The notes under the pieces were generated by a model that saw nothing but the letters and a program-made list of their open reading frames with translations, ran no database searches and was not told the origin of the DNA. Below are positions 13,501-25,655 of a stretch of DNA of 64,000 bases, piece after piece (the first letter of the stretch is position 1; every line of letters starts with the position of its first letter). Position numbers and translations under genes: made by a program. The stretch is from positions 62,001 to 126,000 of the forward strand of contig NW_026570353.1 of the NCBI RefSeq assembly GCF_019649055.1. Reading direction: 5' to 3'. This DNA comes from Paramacrobiotus metropolitanus. Taxonomy: Eukaryota > Tardigrada > Eutardigrada > Parachela > Macrobiotidae.

Positions 13501-14560
13501 TTTTGTTCTAAGAAAAAGGTCCTTAGAACAGCTTGCGATCATACTGTTAACACATTTTTTGATTAGAACTGTTTTAAAGGCTTCGAACACGAAGTATGAC
13601 CGGGGCATCAGACGTAACCCGACGATCAGAAATTTGGACACGCACAAAATGCATCCACCCAACTTCCAAGTGTCAGAACCGGCAAGCACTAACACGGATT
13701 TGATATTTGAAGCTCACTTACGAGAGCAGTGCCTGCAAGGTCCAGTTTTCGATATTCGTCCACTCGCTTGCACCGTTGGGGAAATGTATCAAAACTGGCT
13801 TCTTGTAGCGATATTCTCTTTCAAACACTTCTTCTGACAAATCCGACACACTGATCCTATCGAAGTCACAGTGGTCAACAAAGTGTCTTTCTCGGTCAAT
13901 GTCGCTGACTTCCCGCCATCCGCCATTTTTTGTGGATACTTCCGTTAAGTTACGAAGTGGTTTCACGTTTGTGAGGTATCTGTTTGCATGAGGATCATTT
14001 TCGAAACCCGGCCACTGCAAAATTAAAATAAAAGATTTTCGGTCCGGCTTAGCGTGAAACGTTTTCAGTTCGCACGGACATTGCTGATATCACAGTGCAA
14101 AATGGGCTTGCAGTTCGAAGTTTCTACCGAATATCGCTTGTTTTCTATTAATCTTTAATTATCGTCGAGATATGTTTATTAATTGGACCCCTATTGGCTG
14201 CGTATTGTATACGGCGCACAATTACTACGAGTACAACTATTACTACAAGTCTACAATTGTTGCAGCATCTGGCAAAGTATAGAGTCCGTGCAACAGTTTT
14301 GATGACCGAAAAATATTTATGCTCGCTAGAATCGCTAGTTACACGCTCGTTATTAACTAATACAGGCAGTTAGGATGTCAAAATTGTCCGGATAACTCAC
14401 CAGCTCAGGAGTGCGCCCCCAAAGACCCAACAGTCTTGCCAACTTTATGGCCACATAGCAAATGGGATACCCAAACAGGAGCCAAAGAATAAACAGTTTT
14501 ATCGATGGAGATAATCTTAGTATGATGGTGGATCTAGGAAGAATCCACGGACAGAGACAG
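10512..14560 (-). CDS. JMJD8-like JmjC-domain protein, possibly with C-terminal TPR
   Basis: Minus-strand exons that fit in phase: 14014-13722 (W-P-G-F start; has DFDRISVSDLSEEVFE and YKKPVLIHF, the N-terminal JMJD8 pattern), an exon ending at 12379, 12296-12218, 12099-11839 (JmjC core: SFHRHSDAWNGVLFGWKRW), a 19-nt micro-exon 11677-11659 (PESWYH) and 11558-11475 (ATLNLGD). A likely upstream exon ending at 14401 encodes a hydrophobic segment (LFILWLLFGYPICYV), fitting an ER signal anchor. Two more exons in phase 0, 11070-10708 and 10655-10512, encode TPR-like helices (ALYPTNSEIMLLLARTYG). I could not join 11475 to 11070 in frame, so the TPR part may be a separate gene. The micro-exon donor reads GATAAG where unit A has GGTAAA; splicing there may fail. 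Vertebrate JMJD8 is an ER-lumen protein. Confidence 0.55.
12560..13611. mobile_element. Degenerate TIR element in an intron of the JMJD8-like gene
   Basis: The left end (12563, ATGCCTCGGTCATACTTCG) and right end (13608, reading inward on the other strand) form inverted repeats of about 27 bp with two or three mismatches. The interior is non-coding and holds internal inverted repeats, e.g. 12705-12745, and a 110-bp tandem duplication. I could not identify target-site duplications, so the exact ends are uncertain. It looks like a non-autonomous DNA transposon. Confidence 0.5.
13291..13510. repeat. 110-bp tandem duplication (two copies)
   Basis: Bases 13291-13400 and 13401-13510 are almost identical; one T/C difference was noticed. 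The duplication lies within the TIR element at 12560-13611. The near-identity suggests a recent slippage or unequal exchange event. Confidence 0.9.
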
Positions 14561-15537
14561 AAACGGAATCTATCCTGCAGAGTGAGCAGTTTTGTATACT
14601 ACGAGTTATGCGGAAACGCAAGACACCCGACAATCAACTGCACACTTTATCCATTCACATGACACTACAGAAGCTCCCGCAGCAGAATGCTGCGGGGCTA
14701 AATGACCAGCAAGTTTGTCAGACGACGATGGCTAGCAACTGAAGAATCTACCAGATTGAAGATCTGGTAGATGAAGAAATTCAACATCAAAATACAGCAA
14801 AACAACTTAGCACCCGCACCAGTGCGGGCGTACGGGAGGCCACTCCTCCTCACATTAGGAACCAACGACACAATGACATTTTTCCGGTAACAGTCAATTT
14901 CAGTCAACACAGTTACACAAGTATCGTTATCTGCTGTAAGGTATAGCATAAAATATTAGTTGTGCACGACAACTAAAAGCCAACACGTAGCTAGTCGGTA
15001 GTAGGCTAGTAACTACTGAATTCCGGTATACTGCATGTATTGCATACCGGTATACCGAGCCGAGACCAGCGAGAGTTCCGATTCAGCCTCGGATCGGCAT
15101 CAGGATGGGCCCGATGATGTTCAAAATTGCCCTCATTAATCAGGATTACAGTAACAAAGGGTTTTTGTGTTGATAGACACTAGACAGCAGTCCACATCGA
15201 ACAAGAGTAAAACGTACAAGCTGACCCTATTTTGAGCCACAGTCCGGACAGAATGGGCTGTTCACCGAGGGCAATTCTTCTGTAACCGGATCTGGGCAAT
15301 CTGATCTATCTCCATAAGAAACATCTCAGAATTAAGCGCCAAATTCTATAAAATTGCTTCAGTCAACCGATTGCTGAAGACTTAACTCACCAGAGCTTAC
15401 GAGCAACGGCCTAAAACTTTCTGTAAATTTTTCTTCTGTCGATCTCTTTCATTTTTGGATATTGCGACCTACTGAAAGATCTCCCAGTAATCGAGGACTG
15501 TCAGTTCAGTAAACTGCACGTTAAAAGTGCCACTTCT
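14561..15537. other. Intergenic region between divergent genes
   Basis: This lies between the minus-strand JMJD8-like gene and the plus-strand Kelch-like gene, so both promoters are expected here. It also includes a short inverted repeat, AGCCCCGCAGCATTCTGCTGCGG-type (near 14668-14698), and a second near 14745-14770 (AATCTACCAGATTGAAGATC). No coding exon is certain. A short 5' exon carrying the ATG of the Kelch-like gene may be hidden here. Confidence 0.4.
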
Positions 15538-18500
15538 GTGAAGCAAATTGCCCGTTGCGGAAGAATTTCGATTTGGAAATGGCAGGCGAACATCCGCGAA
15601 CTAGAGAATCTTTTCGACAACGAGGAGCAGGAGAGTTCTACACGTATAGCGGCACCTATCGCGGACTTTCGTCGTGAACTGCAGAATCTGCGTGCCAGGA
15701 GATATCTGTGCGATGTGCTACTGAAAGGTACAGAAGATGGCTCCTTTGGAATTCCTTGTCACCGCAGTATTCTCAGCGCCCACAGCGAATACTTCCGCAC
15801 CATGTTCCTGTCGGGAATGAAGGAAGCCAGGCAGGAAGTCATACAACTGCACAACATCTCCCGTGATATCCTCTCCAAGTAAGCTTGTATTTAACAATCA
15901 GAATTTCTTGGCTCTGGTGCTGCACACGCAGTATGCGCGAAGATGGGGAACGATTATCCCTTGCACAGCCTAAGAAATTTGGTGAAACATATTTGAGTTC
16001 GCCAAAATTAATTTAAAAAAACCCCTTAAACTTTTTCCGATAGATTTCCAATTTTTATTACGCATCTTGCAGCTAAAGGTAACTAAACCAATGGTTGCAG
16101 GTTGGTTGAATACTGCTACATGGCGGACATCCCCATCAACGGAAGTAACGTGCAGCCTATGTTCATTGCTGCGAAATTTTTGAACATGACCCCCGTCGTG
16201 GATGCCTGCTGGGAATATATGGAGGATCACATAGACGTTCGAACCTGTTTGACGCTGTACTGTTTCGCCGATTCCGTTGCCCATAAGAATTCTGCATTAG
16301 CGGTCAAGGCGAAGTCGTTAGCCCTAAAACATTTTGTGGCCCTCTCACAAGGAGCGGAATTTCTGGAAATGCCGAAATATACGGTACAGTGCATACTTCA
16401 TATTGACTGTTTGTGAGATCGGTAGTATCATTAGTACTAGTATGTATACTGTAGCGTATGATATGGACTCGTATCGTAGCACTTTAATGTGTATCGCAAC
16501 TGAGCAGAGAACTGACTGAATGTCATGGGAAGAACCGTAACCAGAGAACAGGAGAAGCATAGAAAGTTACTAAGACGAAGGACAGAGAACAGAAATATAG
16601 AAAGTACAAGAAGGTCAGAAGGTCAAGAAACACGCGAATCTAGATACACCACACTGTTTTATGTAGCCCAAAAACGTTCCGCTCGATTATTGGCAAAGGT
16701 CGTGACACCGGCCTCTCTACAGTAATAGTGCAAGTTAGTAACTATTGTCTGCATACCGGCCTTAGCGCTAGCTTTTCATAGATTATGGAGCTCATTCGTT
16801 CCGATGCTCTAAACGTGCCACGAGAAGACGATGTGTTGTACGCCCTCCAACGGTGGCTCCATCATGACTCTCGGAAACGCCGGCGTCAGTTTTGGGAGCT
16901 ATTGCAGCTGATTCGGCCAGTACACCTGGGTCCCAAAGGCAGCGACGACTATTTGCTGGCTTGTGTTAACGCTATCAGAGAGTACTGTGCACGTGGCGGA
17001 GCAAACGAACCGTCGCATTCAATCTACCTGGATGCGCTGCCAGGATGTGACAGCGAAACACTCTCCTCCCGACACACTCCAAGGAAATCGTATAGTAAGT
17101 TGAATAAGTTATCATCTGCGGCGTGTGCTCTGAATGAAATCAAATTTTATCGAGAATTACAAGGACCTATCTAGGTATAATCTTTTCGAACGTCTTGGAC
17201 AAGTACGTAATATTATGTATTAGAAAAAACGTTAGTTGTAAAAAATTGGCCATATTATAGAGGGAAACACTCCATACACTACCTTTCGTTCCGTATAATA
17301 CCTTTTTGCACTAACTTTCATTTGGTACACTATCCTTTCGAGTACTCTCTTTGACTTCATGCACCACCATTTGGCACTACCTTCTCCTGCTTGCGCAACC
17401 TTTTGTTTTCTAACTTCTTTACATAAAAGTTATTTCCGGAACTGCCGCTTTTTCGTTGGCTGCATCGTCAGCAGTAAAAAATCGAATTCCCGTGAATAAG
17501 TTACTTTTGGCGCCCGTGTGCCGTTTTTCTTCGCATGGTTTGGAGTCTGGACAGTGCAATTTTATATCAATGTACTGTTATGTACAGTAAGAAGCCTCAG
17601 CGTACTCGTACTGTAAGTATAATATGTGCCGTATATAATATTACGGAATGGTTTTGGAAGTATGGCAGTGCACCAAGTGAATGGTAGGGTAAATGGTGTG
17701 TTCCGAATGAATGGTTATAATGTTAAAGGTCGTTTACCAAATGAGAATTAGTGCCTGAAAAGGCAGTGCACAGTATGAGAGGAAGTGCACAAGGTAGTGT
17801 ACGTAGTAAAAGGTAAGGAAAGATAGTGTACAGAGCATCCGCTATTATAAAAACGGAAAAGATAATGCACTACACTACACGGCATATCATGTTGCCACTT
17901 CCTGTTCTCATATGCGGAAAACAAGCGTCCACTAGCTGACTCGATTATCCGGTGTTTTTTCGACTTTATACGTCGCAATCCTAGCTGTGTAGTAGTAATC
18001 AGTTCGATTAAGAAAAATCTTTTGCAGCACCACACCATACAATCTTCATACCATGCAAACCATCTCTAAAACAAACTAACTTCATACATTTTGTGGTGCA
18101 TGCTTAGTCTGCATCTAGTATAGAGTATCGGATACGTCTACTGTATTTTTATCGCCGTAGAGTAGGTTTTGAGAGTTTTATTATCTGTGCTGGCGGCGAG
18201 GGCAATCCAGTGAAGGACAGCGTCGACTGCTTCAATCCACGGACAGCAGTATGGAAAAAATTGCCCCCGTTGCCGTATGGCGTGGCGAGAGCTGGCTTAA
18301 TGGTCATCAACAGCACTTTGTTCGTATGCAACGGAGTTGTCGGTCCGCGAGCTTTTGACGTGACCCGACGAACAGTTCGCTACGATGCCGTCTCCGCTAC
18401 CTGGGCCGACGTGCATCCGATGCAAACGGGGCGCGGTGATGCCGGTTTTACCGCCACCGACGGTCACATTTACGTGATTGGTGGGCATGCTGAGGATAAG

Positions 18501-19314
18501 CGGGTACTGTCATCGGTGGAACGCTATGATGTGGTAGCGAATCGGTGGACCTTTGTAGCTCCCTTACCAGTGTCGCTTAGAAGGTCCGCCGTGGTCTGCT
18601 ACGAAGGCCAGGTATTCTTGTTTGGAGGTTGCACGTCGATAAGGGAGATTGGCACTAATGCGGCATTCTGTTACGATCCCAAATCGGATTTATGGAGTGC
18701 ACTGCCGCCGATGCCCACCGAACGGTATCGCGCTTCGGCCTGCGTCGGATCGGACGGATGGATTTATGTCATTGGTACGATTAAGCATGTAGTGAAACGG
18801 GCTGTTGATTTGTTTGCTGCCACTTGATTGCTGCACTGCGGCCACAGGCATAATGGCCGGGTTTACGCTGGAAAGTGAACGAACTCCCGGGTAAACCTAA
18901 TGCCTTATCAGTAAAGTTTTGGTTGTTTGGTAGGTGGATACAACAGAACTTTCGAAAGCTGTGTAGAGGCGTATAATCCCCGGACTAAGAAGTGGACCAA
19001 GGGACGTACGTGCATCTGCATCTTGCTAACCGAACCGCACAAATCTCTGGTATAAACCTACTCTTCATTAAATCGTAGGCGACATGAATCGTCGGGTGTC
19101 TCCCGCCGGAACTTGCTGTATAGGAAACAGCATATATGTCCTGGGTGGCATTAATGGAAATGGTGATCCGAAACCGATCGAAGTACTCGATGTATTTTCG
19201 GGCACATGGACGTCCATAGAAAGTCAGCTGCCGATTTCAAAATATGGATTTGGCTGTGGTGTACTGGAAATCGCAAAGGAACAAGGCGAACAGTTTTTCA
19301 GTAAAATGTTTTAA
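15538..19314 (+). CDS. Kelch-like protein (BTB-BACK-Kelch), 6 exons
   Basis: Exons <15538-15878, 16101-16383, 16782-17094, 18166-18774, 18934-19005 and 19079-19314 join with matching phases (2, 0, 1, 1, 1) and GT-AG borders, giving about 617 codons, the usual KLHL size. Exons 1-2 encode the BTB/POZ domain (RRYLCDVLLKG, IPCHRSILSAHSEYFRTMF, LVEYCYMADIPI). Exons 2-3 encode BACK (MELIRSDALNV, REDDVLYALQRWL). Exons 4-6 encode six Kelch blades, each with a GG-type turn and a conserved W (e.g. IYVIGGHAEDKRVLSSVERYD, IYVLGGINGNGD). Such proteins act as substrate adaptors for Cullin-3 ubiquitin ligases. No in-frame ATG was found in exon 1; the start is probably in a short upstream exon. No lesions were seen in the exons. 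Confidence 0.88.
17255..17850. repeat. Possible degenerate fold-back element in Kelch-like intron 3
   Basis: The left part (near 17270-17400) is rich in CACTACCTT / TACACTATCC words. The right part (near 17640-17850) has their complements (AAGGTAGTG, GATAGTGTAC), as in a decayed inverted-repeat element. No terminal or target-site signal was resolved. Confidence 0.3.
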
Positions 19315-19731
19315 TCGTGGTCGTGGAGTGAAATATCGTCATTTAGTAAAATAGCCTAACTTTGTAGTGGCTTTTATACAACCTAACCATTTCCGTATGA
19401 CTGTTTGGAAAAGCTGTTTACGGGAGTAGAAAGCGGGATGTTGAAGTTGCCTGGTTTTCTGTTTTTAACCTTTGTGAGTCGTATGCTGTACATTGTGCGG
19501 TTTACTGCTTCGATGTACCATGACATGGAATTTGTCTACTAAATAAACTAAAGGTTCGATTGGACGTTACAGTAACTGTTACAGTAACTGTGTAACTATC
19601 GTACAAGACTAGAAGTCCCAATACATGCATGAGTAAGTTGTTGGACTGTCAGCGCAAACGAGCGATTGCAGATGTTTACGCGCAGCCACTTCGGTATTGT
19701 GCAATTAAGCATAATTTTATGGAAACCGTTA

Positions 19732-20880
19732 TAGGCACCCCCTAAAACCTCCGTTTATTATAGGCACCCCTTTTCGCACCATGTTTATTATAGGCACCCA
19801 TTTTTGATTAATATGGTACATTGTAGTGATTGTACTATATGACTCGAGACGTTCAAGGACACGCTCTAGAGCCTTCCCTTAAGCACAAAAATTTTTGTGA
19901 AAGTGTGCACAACAGAGAATACGAATAGAACGGCAATGGAATCCGCTAACAGAAGAAAGGTGGAAACGTTACCGGAAAATCGCCGCACTAGCCATGTTTA
20001 GGCACAGAAGGTAGTATGAATGCAGAAATCCTTCATGCCAGGGCAATTCAGCGACAAATATTGCTAAAGAGACCGGCAAGGGTGTGCACAGGCTGCACAG
20101 CCCAACATACAGAGTGAGACCGGCAAGGGTGTGCACAGGCTGCACAGCCCAACATACAGAGTACAAAATTCGCAATAATGCGGAAAAAAGTGGGTCGTGG
20201 TGAACGTTCGTTTGAGGGAATCGTTAAGCACCCTTTAAACGAATATTAATGTGTAAGATCCCAACGCTTTCGTGAATATGGTGCTGTCTGACACCTGAAC
20301 ACTGACATGCTTCGGTGTCGCCGCATGTCCAACTGCAGCTTTCCATGCTGTACGCTGGCGAACACAAGCCGGTCACTGTAGCATTTCCAGTTGTCCTGTT
20401 GCCGGGGTCCAGTCAGGGCGGCCCGATCGTTTTGTCCTACATTGCTGAAACGATATCTGTAGTATCGCCCACGAACACCGTATCAACAAAAGCCGCGGCT
20501 CAAAAGCCTTACAAGCTGAAAAAATCACGAGGTGATAACGGCTTGGAAGGAAGCCAAGGAATTAGTGGACAGACGCGAAAGATGAGCTTCTGGACCAGAA
20601 GTCCTGGTCACAGTAGAACAGGCGAAACTAATTCGCTTTAGGCTGGCTGATTTGCCGAGTCGTCCTATTATCGGCCTGATGTACTAAACTCGACGCCAGA
20701 GAAACAAATTACTGTAAACTTTTACTGTAGTAATTAAATTATTACGAGATATCTAATAAGGCTGCATTATTACCTAAGAACACCAAATCTATTATTTATC
20801 ATATTAAGGTAAAAAGGGTGCCTATAATAAACGGGGTGCGAAAAGGGCCTATAATATACGGGGGTTTTAGGGGGTGCCTA
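19732..20880. mobile_element. TA-flanked TIR element (Tc1/mariner- or pogo-type ends)
   Basis: It begins TAGGCACCCCCTAAAACC and ends with the complement of the same motif (GGTTTTAGGGGGTGCCTA-type). It is flanked by TA on both sides (19730-19731 and 20881-20882), the target duplication of Tc1/mariner-type transposons. The ends are complex: the word TTTATTATAGGCACC is repeated within each inverted repeat. Length is 1149 bp. The interior has no intact transposase. The 108-codon ORF at 20315-20641 is unrecognised and probably not a gene. Confidence 0.75.
20069..20162. repeat. 47-bp direct repeat, two perfect copies
   Basis: Bases 20069-20115 and 20116-20162 read the same (GAGACCGGCAAGGGTG...). 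The repeat lies inside the TA-flanked element at 19732-20880. Confidence 0.9.
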
Positions 20881-20882
20881 TA

Positions 20883-21977
20883 AGGGTACCCTAATTTTAT
20901 TTCGAAATTGCACTACGTATGAAAGTTTCATTAAAACTGGCAACGAAATTATATTCACAACAATAAAATGTCGTTTAACTGTGCAGTGTAGTCGGAAGTA
21001 TTGTAGCTGTAGGCTTGTAGCCTTTAAACGACATCGCGCTGAAACAAACCATAATTTTGGAAATTATATTATGATAACTGAGGTACATAAAGCTTTGTGC
21101 TATAAAGAAAATCTAAAAGTATCAGACCCAGGGAAAAAATGCAAGCTGTAGTATCCGAAACAGCCAAACGCGCTCGCTTCCAAACGACAAAAGGAAATTG
21201 ACAAGTAATTTGCCGTGTTTTTGCGGTTAGGATAGCGAGAAACACGACAGAAATTCCATTCTCAAATAATATAATCTGCTAGCGGCAAATTACGGGAAAA
21301 TAATGGCGGCTTCCCGTTTTCTCAGGGTATAAGAGTAATCATGACCTTTCCCTTTGCTAAGCCTCGGGCTCCGTTTTGGCTGGGAAAGTGGCCAAGACCA
21401 CATGCTTGGGACTAGGTGAGTAACCACCAAATATCCACCATAACCATTACTGATGGAAAGATGGAAAGCAGCATATATGAGTATGTCGCTCTCGCTTTGC
21501 TGTTACAACTTACAAGTACCCGTTCTAATCATTTAATTAAGCTTTAGGTAACAAACCATTTCATGTTTTACCGTCGCCGCAGTACTTGTAAAATTGTAAT
21601 GAAGAGACTGCCATCAGCGTAAGGTTAAACGAGCAGCTCGGCCACACAGCCGCTGCATACAAAAAAGACAACACCAAAACGAAAGTAACTAAAGTGAAAG
21701 TAAGATTCTTCACGAAAGAGAAATGAGTTTGCTGTTGTCACACACTCAAGTTGTCAAACCGTCAACCTTTACCGTCAAGTTGTCAAACCGTCAACCTCAA
21801 CCTTAAAGTTACAGACAGTCTGTCAGGAAAACAACGGTTTGCTATCCATTCTTCGCCTTCCAGAACACGGCATCAGGTCCATACAGCCGTAAATCCGCGA
21901 ATACAACCGTACGTGGGCCGTGCAGCATGACTTGCTGCCTCCCATCCGGTAGTGCGCGGTCGTAGTGTGCAAAGCCC
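20883..21977. other. Intergenic spacer
   Basis: No exon or element ends were recognised. A short duplicated phrase (GTTGTCAAACCGTCAACCT) occurs twice near 21750-21797. Confidence 0.35.
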
Positions 21978-23759
21978 CTAAACAGTGGACGTAAACCAGA
22001 TGGCCCTTTTCAGGATGTCCTTAGCACGAATAATCTTGTCGGCTGTTGCGGTGCCTGGCATGATCCAGCTCCTGAACAAAGTGAAGGTGACATGCTGCGG
22101 ATGGACCTCGCAGATCCTGGCTGGTTCCCAAAACTCTCCAGTATCACTAGCGGTATGCACGAAAACTTCGTCCCCTGCTTGAAAAATCGTGGCCGCAATC
22201 ACCACCTGCCGCTGTTCGGTACGGCGTTCCGTGGGAAACGAGATTTCCGGCTTGACGGTGGCACTTTGGTACATGAACACGCTCAACAGTTCAGCGTCGG
22301 TCAGCAGGCCGCTCTACCACAATACAACAGGGAAAACTTTAAAGAAAGGAGAAATCTGCATAAAATGACTGCAATTCAACGGTTCCAGTACATCGAAGCC
22401 TTACCGGTTGACCTACCTTGCCGGGACCGTCAGCCAATTGCGTGTTCGTCAAGAGAGGGAATCGCACGTGGAACAAAGCCGCACCTAACATTTGACGCCG
22501 ATTGGCAGCAGACGTATCTAAGGCGCCACCTGCACACGCGGCTGCTGACCACCTGCGAAAACAGTTAGGAAGGCAGTGTATTTGAGTCGCTGACGGTATC
22601 AAATTTTGTAACGGTGATCTCACGTTTGCAGGCTTCTTAGTTCAAAGTTCCCACTATACACCGCTGTTCCGGTTTACGCAGTTAGTAAAATAACTTTTTT
22701 AATAACTACCTACTAACTGATCCTACTACCAAGAAATCACGCACCTTTCAACCGCAAGATACACATCGTTCTCCTCCGCAGACAGGGTGTCGCGCTGCAA
22801 GATGCTTTGCAGTACATCCTGAGAAATCTCGGTGAATTGATCCGACTGCAGAATCGCGCTAGTGTTCGCATCAATCAATGTCAAACACCTCTCCACAATG
22901 CTCACCGCAAAAGAACCGACTGCCTGCAGTCGAAGACAGCGTTCTAAAGGTAAGTACGTGACCAGTAACAACGACTCATGCTGTAAACGGCTCATTTCAC
23001 CGACTGAGAAAATGACTGCACCTGCTTCAGAGTTTCCAAACAATTAGTGGGAGTCAGCTGGTTCACAACAAAATCCGAGCAGATTTTAACCAGCAGCGGC
23101 AAATCGTACTTGTCGGCACAAAACATAGTGAAGAAGACGTTATCCGCAGTCAGATTGTCCATCGTGTCCGTGTACAGGAAACTACAACGTGAACGACGAA
23201 ATGTCGCTTAGGAAGCCAAGTTCAAAATCATCAGCCAACCGAAGATATGGTTTATACTCTACAGTATATTTTGTAACTTCCACAGCTGCTAAGATATGTC
23301 TTCAAGACTTTCTAGGAACCAGAAAATATGGAAGTTTCGAGCCAACACCAAAGCCAGTTTAATACACAAGTCCCGACAAACCTAAGCATGTTGCCGAAGG
23401 CATCGCGTTGAATATCAGAAATGTCGATGGCATTGTCACCTTTTTCAGGCAGACTCCCGTAGAACATGCCACGAAAGACAGCGCTGCGAATGCCCAAGAC
23501 GAACCTATACATTGCGAGGTTACTGTGGCGATGCCAGCGAAGGTAAATCTCCGAAAAAAACCACACTGCCCCAGTCACTCTACTTGTGCGCGTGAAAGAT
23601 CTGCGCAGTGCCAAAGTCGCGTCCTACTGCAAACCGCACATCACTGAGCTCTCCACTCGACCAAGCGTATTTCACAAAGTCAGATATTCGGTCGCCGGAG
23701 CGAACTCGCGACCCATGCTCTCCCTTGTCAGGAATCGCAAGTGACATATTCGTGGCCAT
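21978..23759 (-). CDS. BTB-BACK protein, paralogue 1 (6 exons, with extra C-terminal domain)
   Basis: Exons on the minus strand: 23759-23584, 23504-23382, 23181-23022, 22923-22745, 22552-22417 and 22313-21978. Phases match at every junction and the sum is 1110 nt, giving 369 aa. Exons 1-3 form a BTB domain (SSGELSDVRFAVG, FVLGIRSAVFRGMFYGSLPE, FLYTDTMDNLTADNVFFTM). Exons 3-5 form a BACK-like region (CLTLIDANTSAIL, LQRDTLSAEENDVYLAVER, WSAAACAGG). The last exon (111 codons) is longer than in the paralogues and adds a segment (GDEVFVHTASDTGEFWEPARICEV) with the look of a small tudor/agenet-type barrel; that assignment is inference. BTB-BACK proteins commonly act as Cullin-3 adaptors. It faces paralogue 2 head to head across a 427-bp gap. 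Confidence 0.85.
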
Positions 23760-24186
23760 AATTAAAGGGTTAAATATCTTTTTTCTTGACTTTGATCAGC
23801 TACGATATACGAATCAATGGTCAGTGCAGAAAAAGGAAGTTACAGAATGCAGGAAGAACACCGACGCAAAATTTGACAACAAAATAAAACGTTATTAGAA
23901 ACGACATCAGCCTAAACTGTACGATGTTACCGCCTCGAGTTGGCTGATCAACAGGATAACTTGCAATCACCATGGTGCGGCGTTTCCGTGAAGTTTCATG
24001 AACAGTACCAGTACAGGCTGAGTACAGTACAGAAGTACAAAATTAATTGAAATTAGGAAAAGTCTGTCAGTTTGTCACTGTTTGTGGTAATCAAGTCGGT
24101 TGTCGTTGATATTTTTGGAAATTTCTTTTTTCTTAACTTCTTTGGTATTTATCAATTAATCTGATGTCGATCCCAGAAATCCGATC

Positions 24187-25655
24187 ATGTCCACGAACGC
24201 CGTTCTCCCTGACGGTGGCATTCCTGAGCCTGTCCCGGGAATCAACGGAATTGTCGAGTTTGTGAAGCAGTCACTGGCGAGTGGGGAACTCGCTGACGTG
24301 CGTTTTAATGTGGGTCGCCAAACCGGTCTGGTTAAGGATTTCTCTGCACACAAGTAAGATGGCGTGCTTCGAAGGCGCAGGTTGAAAGCTGAGTTACCTA
24401 ATCTGACAATCTGCCCACATAAACATTGTAGGTCGTTAACTTCGTGCAGTATTTGCGCAGATATTGCAAGTGTTGCTAACGTTTGCAGGTTCGTGTTGGG
24501 CTTTCGGAGCACGGTATTTCGGACCATGTTCTACGGCAGTCTGCCTGAGAAGCATCCCAGTGCCATCGATATCCCGGATCTTCAACCGGACGCTTTCGCC
24601 ATCATGCTCAGGTGCGTGATTCAGTGTGGGAAAATTCCAATAGACGTCGGCTACTTTGTTGATGCCCAAAGGAACCGACGTCAAAAGAGCCGCGGTTTAC
24701 GGTATTGTATGCTCCTCTTTGATTTCGGTTTTGCAGCTTCGTGTACACCGACGCAGTGGATGGTCTGAGCGCTGACAATGTTTTCGGGACGATGAAGTGC
24801 GCCGATAAATACGATTTGCCGCAGCTTCTCAAGATCTGTACGGACTTCGTCGTCGACCAGCTGAAACCTGAAAACTGTCTGACGACTATGAAACTGGTGC
24901 GGTGTCTTCGGTGTTCGACTCACCGCTTAGGTTTTCATCAAGAATCAGAGTTCAAATTTGCCTGCAGGCACTTGACTGGCAAGCGGAGAACATCGTGGAG
25001 AAGTGTCTGGCTCTGGTGGATACGAAAACTGCAGCGGTTCTGTGGTCGAAGGAATTTACGAAAATCTCGCGATCAATGCTGCATACGATTTTGCAGCGCA
25101 GCGAGCTGTCTGCGGAAGAAAACGTTATCTACTTGGCAGTTGAACGGTACGTACAGTCGAAGAAACGCTGCTGACATTATACGGATACTTATGGTTTCGT
25201 TCTTGCAGATGGGCAGCAGCGGCGTGCGCTCGTAGCTTCATGGATGCCTCGGGTGCAAATCGCCGTAAGGTCTTAGGTGACGCTTTATTTCTCGTCCGCT
25301 TTCCGCTGTTGGGTAACGCCCAGTTAGCTGATGGCCCCGGCAAGGTGAGTCGGCGAAATGCTTAGTTTTTTTCTTGTCTTGAATTGGATTCCCGGCCGAT
25401 TTCGTAACACTTTCACTGCGACAGAGTGGCCTGCTGACGGAAGCGGAGATGCTGAACTTGTTTATGTACCGGAATGCCGCGGTGAAGCCACACACCCCGT
25501 TTCCCACAGCACACCGACGATATCCCTTCCGAGCGCCTTCGAGCCGGCCTCTGTTTTCTCTTAGTGGCGGTGGCTTGAAACGATCGGCGGGATCCGTTTG
25601 GCCGTGGCCGGAACCCGTTGGCGTACCCAGCCTGTTCGCAGCAAAGCGTCGATGA
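24187..25655 (+). CDS. BTB-BACK protein, paralogue 2 (6 exons)
   Basis: Exons 24187-24353, 24489-24611, 24737-24896, 24968-25146, 25209-25344 and 25425-25655 total 996 nt, giving 331 aa, all with GT-AG borders and matching phases. Exons 2-5 have the same lengths as in paralogue 1 (123, 160, 179 and 136 nt). BTB: SGELADVRFNVG, FRSTVFRTMFYGSLPE, FVYTDAVDGLSADNVFGTM. BACK: ENIVEKCLALVDTKTAAVL, LSAEENVIYLAVER. The last exon begins SGLLTEAEMLNLFMYRN as in the family, then turns into a Pro/Arg-rich tail (RAPSSRPLFS) unlike paralogue 1. Likely Cullin-3 adaptor by family. Intact. Confidence 0.85.

Noticed and set aside
20315-20641. 108-codon ORF inside the TA-flanked element
   Set aside because: No transposase motif or family resemblance, and low-complexity composition. 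Not reported as a gene.
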